A stretch of DNA of 64,000 bases from Limnohabitans radicicola (GTDB lineage: Bacteria > Pseudomonadota > Gammaproteobacteria > Burkholderiales > Burkholderiaceae_C): NCBI RefSeq assembly GCF_014837235.1, contig NZ_JACYFT010000002.1, forward strand, positions 558,001 through 622,000, given 5' to 3'. Numbering within the stretch: position 1 is the stretch's first letter; every line of letters starts with the position of its first letter. Made by a program: the position numbers and the translations under genes. The notes below the pieces were generated by a model. It searched no databases, was not told the DNA's origin, and saw only the letters and a list, made by a program, of their open reading frames with translations. Below, in pieces: positions 8,312 to 15,433 of this stretch.

Positions 8312-9238
8312 TCACTTGCGTGAAGATTTTTTGGTTTTTTCGATGGCTTCTTTGCGTACAGTGCGTTCGGCGTCGGCTTTTTTGCCTTCGGCCAGCCACT
8401 GTGCAAACTGCGTCGGCGTTTCGATAGTCACCCGGCCGAGCGCCCCCGATCGGAAGTCGTGGATCACGATGTGCGCGGCCTTGGTGGTGTTCACGCGGCC
8501 GCCGCTTTGCATGGCGCCGCGCACCCGGGCGATGGCTTCGAGCAGTGTTTCGTCGGTGTGGCTGGCCACGTCGGTGAGCTTGTAACGCTCGCTCAGGGCC
8601 TGCGGGTACTGCGTGATCAGGTAGTTCAACAATTCCAGCGCGACCACCTCTTCGTCAAAAGCATTCACGCCAATCGCGCCGCTGGCTGCCAGGTTGTAGC
8701 CGCTTTGTTCGACGATGATGCGCGGCCACAGCACGCCGGGGGTGTCGTACAGATAGAAGTCGTCGGCCAGCGCGATGCGCATTTCCTGCTTGGTCACACC
8801 GGCTTCGTCACCGGTTTTGGTGGCGCGCTTGCCCTTGAGGGTGTTGATCAGGGTCGATTTGCCCACGTTGGGAATGCCGCAAATGAGCACGCGCATGGGT
8901 TTGACCATGCCGCCCCGGTGGGGGGCCAGTTGATGGCAGGCATCGATCAGCGCCTTGGCGGGTTGGGTCATGCTGGTGTCGAGACCGATGGCCCGAACGC
9001 CAGGCAGGGCGTTGTAATGCGCCAGCCACAGTGCCGTGCGCTCCGGGTCGGCCAGGTCCTGCTTGCTGAGAATCTTGAGCGCAGGCTTGCCTTTGATCAG
9101 CTCGGCCAGCATGGGGTTGGCACTGGAGCCGGGCAGGCGGGCGTCGAGCATTTCGATGACGACATCAATCTCTTTGATGCGCTCCCCAATCGCCTTGCGC
9201 GTGAGGTGCATGTGTCCGGGGAACCATTGAATTGCCAT
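8312..9238 (-). CDS. ylqF: Ribosome biogenesis GTPase RbgA/YlqF
   Basis: The predicted protein has 308 residues, starting at MAIQWFPGHM, which is the typical N-terminus; the longer upstream frame is antisense to recQ. The GTPase motifs are circularly permuted: the G4 motif SKQD (58-61) comes first, then the P-loop GIPNVGKST (121-129), then G3 DTPG (165-168). This order is the hallmark of the YlqF/RbgA group, whose Bacillus member assists late assembly of the large ribosomal subunit. The C-terminus is lysine-rich. The gene is divergent from recQ, with about 120 bp between the two start codons. Confidence 0.93.
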   Translation of the reverse strand: MAIQWFPGHMHLTRKAIGERIKEIDVVIEMLDARLPGSSANPMLAELIKGKPALKILSKQDLADPERTALWLAHYNALPGVRAIGLDTSMTQPAKALIDACHQLAPHRGGMVKPMRVLICGIPNVGKSTLINTLKGKRATKTGDEAGVTKQEMRIALADDFYLYDTPGVLWPRIIVEQSGYNLAASGAIGVNAFDEEVVALELLNYLITQYPQALSERYKLTDVASHTDETLLEAIARVRGAMQSGGRVNTTKAAHIVIHDFRSGALGRVTIETPTQFAQWLAEGKKADAERTVRKEAIEKTKKSSRK

Positions 9239-9359
9239 AGAAAGCCGTCGAGAAAGCCGTTGAGGACCCGCCAAATCAAAGAAAGTGATTGTCGTCGACT
9301 TCCGGGGTCTGGGGCTTGGCCTCAAAATGCAGCAAACAGGTTCCCAGGGGAGAAAAACA

Positions 9360-11429
9360 ATGGACACCCACTCAGCGGCCAGCCGCGAATTTGCCGAAGA
9401 ACACATGCACACCATCCTGGCCCGCCTGGCCGGGCCGGGCGCGATGCCCCGGGCCGACCAGGTGGACGCGGTGCACGCCGTGTTGCAACCGGCCTCGCGG
9501 GTGCTGGTGGTGCAGGCCACGGGCTGGGGCAAGTCGGCGGTGTATTGGGCGGCCACGCATGCGATCCGCAGCACGGGCGCGGGGCCCACGCTGGTGGTCT
9601 CGCCCTTGCTGGCGCTGATGCGCGACCAGGTCAGCGCGGCCGAGCGGGCGGGCCTGAAGGCGGCCACGGTGAACTCCACCAACGCGGGCGACTGGGACGA
9701 TGTGTTCCAGCGGCTGGACGACGACACCATCGACGTGCTGCTGGTCTCACCCGAGCGCTTGGGCAACCCGCGTTTTGCGGCCCGGCTGGGTGCCTTGCTG
9801 GCGCGGGTGGGGCTGATCGTGATCGACGAGGCGCATTGCATCAGCGATTGGGGTTTTGACTTCCGGCCCGACTACCAGCGGCTGGCGCGGGCGTTGTTGT
9901 CGACGCCCACCGCCAGCGTGCTGGCCACCACGGCCACGGCCAACCAGCGGGTGACCCAGGACATTGGCTTGCAGCTGGGGGCGAATACGGTGACCTTTCG
10001 CGGCACGCTGGCGCGCACCTCGCTCACCTTGTCTGTGGTGCCGGGTTTGTCGCCCTTGCAGCGTTATGCCTGGATCGCCGATGCGCTCGAACAATTGCCC
10101 GGCTCGGGCATTGTGTATGTGCTGACGGTGGCCGAGGCCGAGCGCTTGACGGCGTTTTTGCGCAGCTGCGGCCATGCGGTCGATGCCTACAGTGGGCAGA
10201 TCGATGCCGACACCCGCTTGAAGGTGGAAGAGCGTTTGCGCCACAACCAGGTCAAGGCCGTGGTGGCCACATCGGCGCTGGGCATGGGCTACGACAAGCC
10301 GGACCTGGGCTTTTGCGTGCATGTGGGATCGCCCTCGACGCCTGTGGCCTATTACCAGCAGGTGGGCCGGGCAGGGCGGGCGGTGGCGCACGCTGAAGGG
10401 GTGTTGCTGCCCTCGGATGCCGATGAGCGTATTTGGGATTACTTTGCCACCGCCTCCATCCCAGACCCACAGACCGCCGACAAGATCTTGCACAGCCTGG
10501 GCGGTGACGAGCGCAGCCTGATCGAGATCGAAGCCGATACGGGCGTGCGCCGGAGGCGGCTGGAGGCGCTTTTGAAAATTTTGGCCGTGGAAGGCGTGGT
10601 CGAGAAGGCCGCGTCGGCCTGGCGCGCCACGGGCGTGCCTTATGTGCACGACAGCGCCAAATGGACGGCACTTGCCCAGGTGCGCCAGCAAGAGGCGGGC
10701 ATCATGCGCCAGTACGCGCACGGCCAGGGTTGCCTGATGGCCTATTTGCAGACCGCTCTGGACGACCCGTCGCCCGCGCCGTGTGGCCGCTGCTCGGTCT
10801 GCACAGGGCATGTGCAGCATCCGGGGCTCGTGCCATCTCCAGACAAATTGCTGGCCGCCCGCAACTTCTTGCGCGGTATGGATGTGGACATCGAGCCGCG
10901 CAAACGCTGGCCAGCAGGCGTGCGGCGCAAGGGCAGCGTCCGGGGCTTCGACGCGGGCCGGGCTGTCTCGTTTGCCGACGATCCGGCCTGGGTGGCCGAG
11001 CTGCAGGCCCTGCGCACCGCCGCCCCTGGCGATGTGCCTGCCGAGTTGCTGGCGGGTGCAGTGGCCACGCTGGGGCGCTGGGCCAAAAGTTGGCCCGCAC
11101 GCCCGGTGTGTGTGGTGCCGCTGCCCGCGTCCGACATGGCGTCCAACCGCCGCATGGCCGAGCACATTGCGCAAAAGGGCCGTCTGCCATTGCTCGACGT
11201 GTTCATCTGGACAGGTGGACCCGCGCCAGACGATGCGGCATCCACCCCCATCGTGGCGCATCTGGAGTCGGCCATCCGCTGGATAAATGAGTCCGCTATG
11301 CCCGCCGGGCCGGTGCTGCTGGTGGCCACCGATGTGCGAACCCGCTGGACGGCCACGGTGGCTGCAGCGCTTTTGCGCGAGCAAGGCGCCAGCCAGGTGT
11401 TGTTGCTGGCCTTGCACCTGCGGCCTTGA
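9360..11429 (+). CDS. RecQ-family ATP-dependent DNA helicase with C-terminal phosphoribosyltransferase-like domain
   Basis: The predicted protein has 689 residues; its ATG is preceded by AGGGGAG. The helicase core shows Walker A ATGWGKS (53-59), DEAH (156-159) followed by CISDWGFDFRPDY, a SALGMGYDKPD segment and motif VI QQVGRAGR (333-340). A RecQ-type zinc site is formed by Cys458, Cys475, Cys478 and Cys481. There is no HRDC domain. Instead, residues about 580-689 look like a phosphoribosyltransferase, with VVPLPASD and a C-terminal VLLVATDVRTRWTATVAAALL segment resembling a PRPP loop. The Walker A variant and this tail recall a RecQ subgroup I know mainly from actinobacteria. Its role in DNA repair is inferred. 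Confidence 0.9.
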   Translation: MDTHSAASREFAEEHMHTILARLAGPGAMPRADQVDAVHAVLQPASRVLVVQATGWGKSAVYWAATHAIRSTGAGPTLVVSPLLALMRDQVSAAERAGLKAATVNSTNAGDWDDVFQRLDDDTIDVLLVSPERLGNPRFAARLGALLARVGLIVIDEAHCISDWGFDFRPDYQRLARALLSTPTASVLATTATANQRVTQDIGLQLGANTVTFRGTLARTSLTLSVVPGLSPLQRYAWIADALEQLPGSGIVYVLTVAEAERLTAFLRSCGHAVDAYSGQIDADTRLKVEERLRHNQVKAVVATSALGMGYDKPDLGFCVHVGSPSTPVAYYQQVGRAGRAVAHAEGVLLPSDADERIWDYFATASIPDPQTADKILHSLGGDERSLIEIEADTGVRRRRLEALLKILAVEGVVEKAASAWRATGVPYVHDSAKWTALAQVRQQEAGIMRQYAHGQGCLMAYLQTALDDPSPAPCGRCSVCTGHVQHPGLVPSPDKLLAARNFLRGMDVDIEPRKRWPAGVRRKGSVRGFDAGRAVSFADDPAWVAELQALRTAAPGDVPAELLAGAVATLGRWAKSWPARPVCVVPLPASDMASNRRMAEHIAQKGRLPLLDVFIWTGGPAPDDAASTPIVAHLESAIRWINESAMPAGPVLLVATDVRTRWTATVAAALLREQGASQVLLLALHLRP

Positions 11430-11465
11430 GGCATGATCGGAGTCGATGCACATGACCATTTCAAG

Positions 11466-11960
11466 ATGAACGACGACACGCAAGACTCGCCCCTGCTGCA
11501 AGAAGCCCGCCTTTGGCAGGACGAACGCTGGACCGCCCGGGTCATCAAGAACGAAGACGACGATGGCTGGGCCGTGGCCATGTACAAAGCCGGTGAGTCC
11601 GAGCCCGCGCTGGTGGGGCCGTGGACCATGGGACGCGACAAAAAGAACCCCAAGCCCCTCGACGGCTCGGCCTTCATCACCTTGGTCAAAACCGCCAGCG
11701 AGTTTGTGCGCCGCAGCGAGCAGCAACTTCATGCGACGCTGCACCAGTCGGTGACCGTCAATGGCCAGGCGGGGCGTGTCACAGTGCTGTTGGACATCGT
11801 GCCTGACGAGGACAGCCCGTATGCAATGCTCTCGGCACGCGGCGACGGCGGGGAGATGCTGGCCGAATTCAAGGTCGATGCCGGTTTCAAGCTCAACCGA
11901 CAGACGGCCCAGGTCTGGGCGGATGCCGACTTCGCCAAGCCTGGCCGCGGCGAGCTCTGA
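11466..11960 (+). CDS. Conserved hypothetical protein
   Basis: The predicted protein has 164 residues if it starts at MNDDTQDS; an ATG 33 bases upstream is also possible, and neither has a strong ribosome-binding site. The product looks soluble and acidic, without a signal peptide or membrane segment. It contains a central GPWTMGRDKKNPKPLD segment and a C-terminal half rich in beta-type sequence. I recall similar proteins of this length in Comamonadaceae genomes but know of no function. It sits 36 bp after recQ and 2 bp before the MFS transporter gene, so all three may form one transcript. Confidence 0.75.
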   Translation: MNDDTQDSPLLQEARLWQDERWTARVIKNEDDDGWAVAMYKAGESEPALVGPWTMGRDKKNPKPLDGSAFITLVKTASEFVRRSEQQLHATLHQSVTVNGQAGRVTVLLDIVPDEDSPYAMLSARGDGGEMLAEFKVDAGFKLNRQTAQVWADADFAKPGRGEL

Positions 11961-11962
11961 TC

Positions 11963-13147
11963 ATGACAAGCATGAGCCAGCACGCAAGCCCCCTTCGTCC
12001 CTGGCAGGTCATCGTCGGCGGTATTTCTGGCTTGGTGTTGACCATCGGTCTGGCGCGTTTTGCTTACACGCCTTTGTTGCCTGCCCTGCAATTGCAAACA
12101 GGACTCAACGATGCCAGTGCGGGCGCCTTGGCAGCGATCAATTACGCAGGCTACATCTCGGGCGCCTTGGCGGCGGCCTGGATTGACGACGTGCGCTGGC
12201 GTCATCGGCTCTACAGCATGGGTTTGTGGTTGTCTCTGCTCACAGTGGCGGGCATGGCCCTGTCGACCTGGATGCCTGCCTGGGCGTTGTGGCGCTACCT
12301 GGGCGGCTTGTGCGGTGCCACCGGCATGCTCTTGGGCGCAGGGCTGGTGCTGGGCTGGCTGATGCGTCAGGGCCGTCGCCCCGAGCTGGGCGTGCATTTC
12401 ATCGGATTGGGTCTCGGGATCGTGGTGTCGGCAGCAGGTGTTTGGGGCGTATCGCAGATTTGGACACGCTGGTCTTCGCAGTGGCTGGCCATGGCGGGCA
12501 TTGGCCTGGTGTTTTTTGTGCCGGCGTGGCGCTGGCGTCCGCCCGTGCCGCCCGAAGCCACGGCGGCCCAGGCCTCGGACGCGGTCAACAAAGTGTCGCT
12601 GCGCTGGATGCTGACCATGGCGGGCAGTTATTTTGCGGCAGGCTGGGGCTTTGTGATCAGTGCCACTTTCACCGTGGCCATTGTGGAGCGTGAGCCCGCT
12701 CTGGCCGGACAAGGTGCACTGGCCTGGGCGCTGGTCGGGCTGGCGGCCATGCCTGCGGTGTTTCTGTGGGACAAGGTGGCTCGCCGCTGGGGCGACACGC
12801 GCGCTTTGCTGTTGGCCTTTGGCTTGCAGACCTTGTCGGTCATCTTGCCGGCTGTGTCGGGCTCATTGGCGGCTGCGTTGGGGGGTGCTGTGGGTTACGG
12901 CGCAACATTCATCGGCATCGTGAGCTTGACCTTGGCCCTGGTGGGACGCCGTGCACCCCAGAACCCGGGCAAGGCCATGGCCAGACTGACCTTGAGCTAC
13001 GGTGCAGCGCAGGTGATCGCACCGGTGGTGGCCGGGGCCATGGCGCAAGCCACAGGCACGTTCAAAGGGGCTTTGTGGCTCACGGCGGGTGTGATGGCGG
13101 CAGGCATGGTGCTCCTGGCGACCTTGCCGCAGGATGAACAGGTCTGA
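11963..13147 (+). CDS. YbfB/YjiJ-family MFS transporter
   Basis: The predicted protein has 394 residues and about twelve hydrophobic segments spread over its whole length, so it is an inner-membrane protein. The N-terminal GLARFAYTPLLP and NYAGYISGALAA segments are typical of the YbfB/YjiJ branch of the major facilitator superfamily. Members are poorly characterised, and the substrate is unknown. Its start lies two bases after the stop codon of the preceding hypothetical gene, suggesting translational coupling. A strong hairpin follows at its end. Confidence 0.88.
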   Translation: MTSMSQHASPLRPWQVIVGGISGLVLTIGLARFAYTPLLPALQLQTGLNDASAGALAAINYAGYISGALAAAWIDDVRWRHRLYSMGLWLSLLTVAGMALSTWMPAWALWRYLGGLCGATGMLLGAGLVLGWLMRQGRRPELGVHFIGLGLGIVVSAAGVWGVSQIWTRWSSQWLAMAGIGLVFFVPAWRWRPPVPPEATAAQASDAVNKVSLRWMLTMAGSYFAAGWGFVISATFTVAIVEREPALAGQGALAWALVGLAAMPAVFLWDKVARRWGDTRALLLAFGLQTLSVILPAVSGSLAAALGGAVGYGATFIGIVSLTLALVGRRAPQNPGKAMARLTLSYGAAQVIAPVVAGAMAQATGTFKGALWLTAGVMAAGMVLLATLPQDEQV

Positions 13148-13162
13148 GTACTGCGTGGGTTG

Positions 13163-13185
13163 GCCTGGGCGTCAGATGCCCAGGC
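13163..13185. terminator. Hairpin terminator between convergent genes
   Basis: A perfect 8-bp stem (GCCTGGGC / GCCCAGGC) with a 7-base loop and a short TTT lies just after the MFS gene. It spans the stop codon of the oppositely oriented VOC gene. The short T-run makes it a moderate rather than strong intrinsic terminator. Confidence 0.45.
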
Positions 13186-13879
13186 TTTGCAGCTGCACCA
13201 GCCCTTTGGGCGTTTTGAGGGTGGCCACGAGGTTGGCCGGGCCGTTTTCAATGGCCACACCGTCCAGGCCAATCGATGCATAGGCCGCTTGCAACTTGGC
13301 GGCGCTCGGGTGGTGCACGGCGATGCTTTGCAGTGTGACGCCTGATCGTGGCAAGCTGTTGCGCGGGTGCAGGCGCAGAGGCTCTGTCGCGTCGGGCTTT
13401 CCCCATTGGATCAAGGTCGGCAAGGTGCCGTTGAACAGGCGCTCGCCGTCTTCGCGCACGGTGATCTGCCAGTGGAGTGTGCCTTTGCCCGATTTTCGGC
13501 TGGCGTGCACGATCTGACCACGCTCGATGCCTTGTGTGCGCAGCACATGGCGCGCGGCCTTCACGTCTTCGGTGCTGGCCACGAAAGTGACGAGGCGCGG
13601 CTCTTTGGCTACAGCTTTTTGCACAGCCGGGTCGTCCAGATCAAACCAGCGGGCCACTTGCGAGCGCTTGGGGATCATGGCCTCGGGGTTGATGGCGATG
13701 ATTTCAAAGTAGGCCAAGGGATGGGTGGGAGAAGCGATCTTGAACAGGCGGTTGTGGGTGCCGTATTTTTCATGCTCACCGCCCGGGGACGGGGTGATAC
13801 CGAGCGTGGCTTCGCACCACTCGACGCCTTGTTCCAGTGTGGCGGCGGCCACGACCAGGTGATCGATGTGTGTTTTCAT
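13172..13879 (-). CDS. VOC-superfamily (glyoxalase-like domain) protein
   Basis: The predicted protein has 235 residues, starting at MKTHIDHLVVAA, a typical opening strand of a VOC module; the longer upstream frame runs into the NlpC/P60 gene. The family fold is supported by the paired modules: an N-terminal DHLVVAAATLEQGVEW and a second half with LQSIAVHHPSAAKLQAAYASIG. This fits the glyoxalase-like group that has one long, divergent double module. Members include dioxygenases, lyases and binding proteins, so no reaction is assigned. It lies 67 bp downstream of the NlpC/P60 gene on the same strand. Confidence 0.82.
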   Translation of the reverse strand: MKTHIDHLVVAAATLEQGVEWCEATLGITPSPGGEHEKYGTHNRLFKIASPTHPLAYFEIIAINPEAMIPKRSQVARWFDLDDPAVQKAVAKEPRLVTFVASTEDVKAARHVLRTQGIERGQIVHASRKSGKGTLHWQITVREDGERLFNGTLPTLIQWGKPDATEPLRLHPRNSLPRSGVTLQSIAVHHPSAAKLQAAYASIGLDGVAIENGPANLVATLKTPKGLVQLQSLGI

Positions 13880-13946
13880 GAGGTCAGGCAAATGGCAAAA
13901 GAGGCTGTGGGTTTCCTGAGGCAGACGTGCAGAGGGACGAGTGCGT

Positions 13947-14561
13947 TCAGCGTTTGTGGTCTGGCGTGCTTTGCGCCGGTGCGACTGGGCTGGGTGCCGC
14001 GGGCGCGTCAACGCGGCGTGCGCCATTGAAGCGTTTTTGCCAATAGGCCGAACGCATGTCGTCCACCTGAACCGATTTGCCTGCCCGGGGGGAGTGGATG
14101 AATTTGCCGTCGCCCACATAGATGCCCACATGGCTGAACGCCCGCTTCATGGTGTTGAAGAAGACCAGATCACCGGGCTTGAGCTCGGCAGGGTCGATTG
14201 TTTCGGTGACTTTGGCTTGTTCAGCGGCGCGGTGGGGAAGCAATTTGCCAAAGGATTGTTCGTAGAGGTGGCGCACAAAACCGCTGCAGTCGAACCCGGT
14301 ATTTTCGCTGGTGCCGCCACGGCGGTAAGGCACGCCCAGCAATCCCATGGCTTGGCCGAGCAGGTCCGTGGTCTTCTCGCCGACGGTTTGCTTGGCCTGT
14401 GAGAACTGTCCGGTCAATTGACCCGTCCATTGAGACAGGATGCCTGTCGGGTTGACGGGCGGGGGAGGCTCGTCATCTCCGGGCGCTGCCCACACCAAGC
14501 TGCTGGCCAGGACCAGCAGCAAGGGGAGTTTTTTCAGCAAAGCGGACAGAGGTGAATACAA
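13947..14561 (-). CDS. Secreted NlpC/P60-family peptidoglycan hydrolase
   Basis: With the TTG start I favour, the protein has 204 residues and opens with a signal peptide (SALLKKLPLLLVLASSLVWA). No ATG exists near this position; another TTG at 14630 would add 23 residues ahead of the signal sequence, which is less likely. The catalytic domain shows FDCSGF (Cys92), SHVGIY (His144) and a further His156 in KFIHSP, matching the Cys-His-polar triad of NlpC/P60 endopeptidases that cut peptidoglycan stem peptides. A proline-rich linker precedes the domain and the tail is Pro/Ala-rich. It is divergent from the isochorismatase-family gene. Confidence 0.85.
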   Translation of the reverse strand: MYSPLSALLKKLPLLLVLASSLVWAAPGDDEPPPPVNPTGILSQWTGQLTGQFSQAKQTVGEKTTDLLGQAMGLLGVPYRRGGTSENTGFDCSGFVRHLYEQSFGKLLPHRAAEQAKVTETIDPAELKPGDLVFFNTMKRAFSHVGIYVGDGKFIHSPRAGKSVQVDDMRSAYWQKRFNGARRVDAPAAPSPVAPAQSTPDHKR

Positions 14562-14653
14562 AAGAATGTCAGATTCAAGAAAGATCGGCCATTCTATACG
14601 TTGCGGCAAGGCAGCGGACGTGCTGCACAATGCGGGGCAAAGGATTCAAAAAC

Positions 14654-15259
14654 ATGTTGATTGACGCACAAGAATGCCAACTGGTGTTGGTGGATTACCA
14701 AACCAAACTTCAGCCCGTGATGGCCGACGCTAGCCAGGTCTGGGCCAATGCAGGTCGTCTGGCGGAATTGGGCAGTGCTTTGGGCATCCCGGTCTGGGGC
14801 ACCGAGCAGAACCCTTCCAGGCTCGGGGAAATGCCGCCTGAGATCCGCCGCCACTGCCGTCAGGTTCTGGCCAAAATGCAGTTCAGTGCGGTGGAAGAGG
14901 GGCTGGGCGAATGGCTTCAACCCGAGCCACCGCAGGCACCTCGCGGCAATGCACGCAGTCTGCCGCGCCATTTGCAAAAGCCTCAGGCTGCGGCGCAGGA
15001 GCGCAAGAGCATAGTGCTGGCCGGGTGTGAGGCTCACATTTGCCTGCTGCAAACCGCGCTCGATTTGCTGGAAGACGAGTTCGAGGTGTGGGTGGTGACC
15101 GACGCTTGCAGTTCGCGCACCGAGCGCAACCGCGATGCGGCTTATGACCGCCTGGCTGGCGCAGGGGCAGAATTGGTCACGGCCGAGATGGTGGCCTTCG
15201 AGTGGATCCGCTCGGCAGAGCACCCCGACTTCCAGCTGCTGCAAAACCTGTTCAAGTGA
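14654..15259 (+). CDS. Isochorismatase-family cysteine hydrolase
   Basis: The predicted protein has 201 residues; AAAGGA lies nine bases before the ATG. The catalytic triad of the family can be placed at Asp14 (LVLVDYQ), Lys74 (LAKMQF) and Cys130 (GCEAHIC), all in the expected order. Family members hydrolyse amides or vinyl ethers of small molecules, for example isochorismate, nicotinamide or N-carbamoyl compounds. The short 201-residue form resembles YcaC-type proteins of unknown substrate. No neighbouring gene suggests a pathway. Confidence 0.87.
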   Translation: MLIDAQECQLVLVDYQTKLQPVMADASQVWANAGRLAELGSALGIPVWGTEQNPSRLGEMPPEIRRHCRQVLAKMQFSAVEEGLGEWLQPEPPQAPRGNARSLPRHLQKPQAAAQERKSIVLAGCEAHICLLQTALDLLEDEFEVWVVTDACSSRTERNRDAAYDRLAGAGAELVTAEMVAFEWIRSAEHPDFQLLQNLFK

Positions 15260-15374
15260 ACGCTGTGCCGCGCGGACCTGGTATTCCGCGGCTCACAAAG
15301 CGCTTTGTTCCTGGTCCAGAGGCTGATCAAGTCAGCTTGTTGCAAGTCCTTTACCCATAATTATGAATTCAGAA

Positions 15375-15398
15375 GAGCAGGGCCTTCACGGCCTGCTC
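15375..15398 (+). promoter_or_regulatory. Stem-loop in the leader of prpE
   Basis: A stem of about nine pairs with a single bulged G and a TTCAC loop lies 35 bp before the prpE start codon. The following sequence is T-rich (GATGACTTCATTTTC) but not a continuous T-run. It could be a terminator for the upstream hydrolase gene or part of the prpE leader; the sequence does not decide. Confidence 0.35.
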
Positions 15399-15433
15399 GA
15401 TGACTTCATTTTCTCGGTATTCAGGAGATTTTC

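Noticed and set aside
9239..9841. N-terminal extension of the RbgA/YlqF gene by 201 codons
   Set aside because: The extra residues are antisense to recQ, and the family N-terminus MAIQWFPGHM is found at the internal ATG.
9747..11744. A 665-codon open frame on the minus strand
   Set aside because: It is antisense to the RecQ helicase gene and the following hypothetical gene, and it is rich in His, Gly and Arg as shadow frames are.
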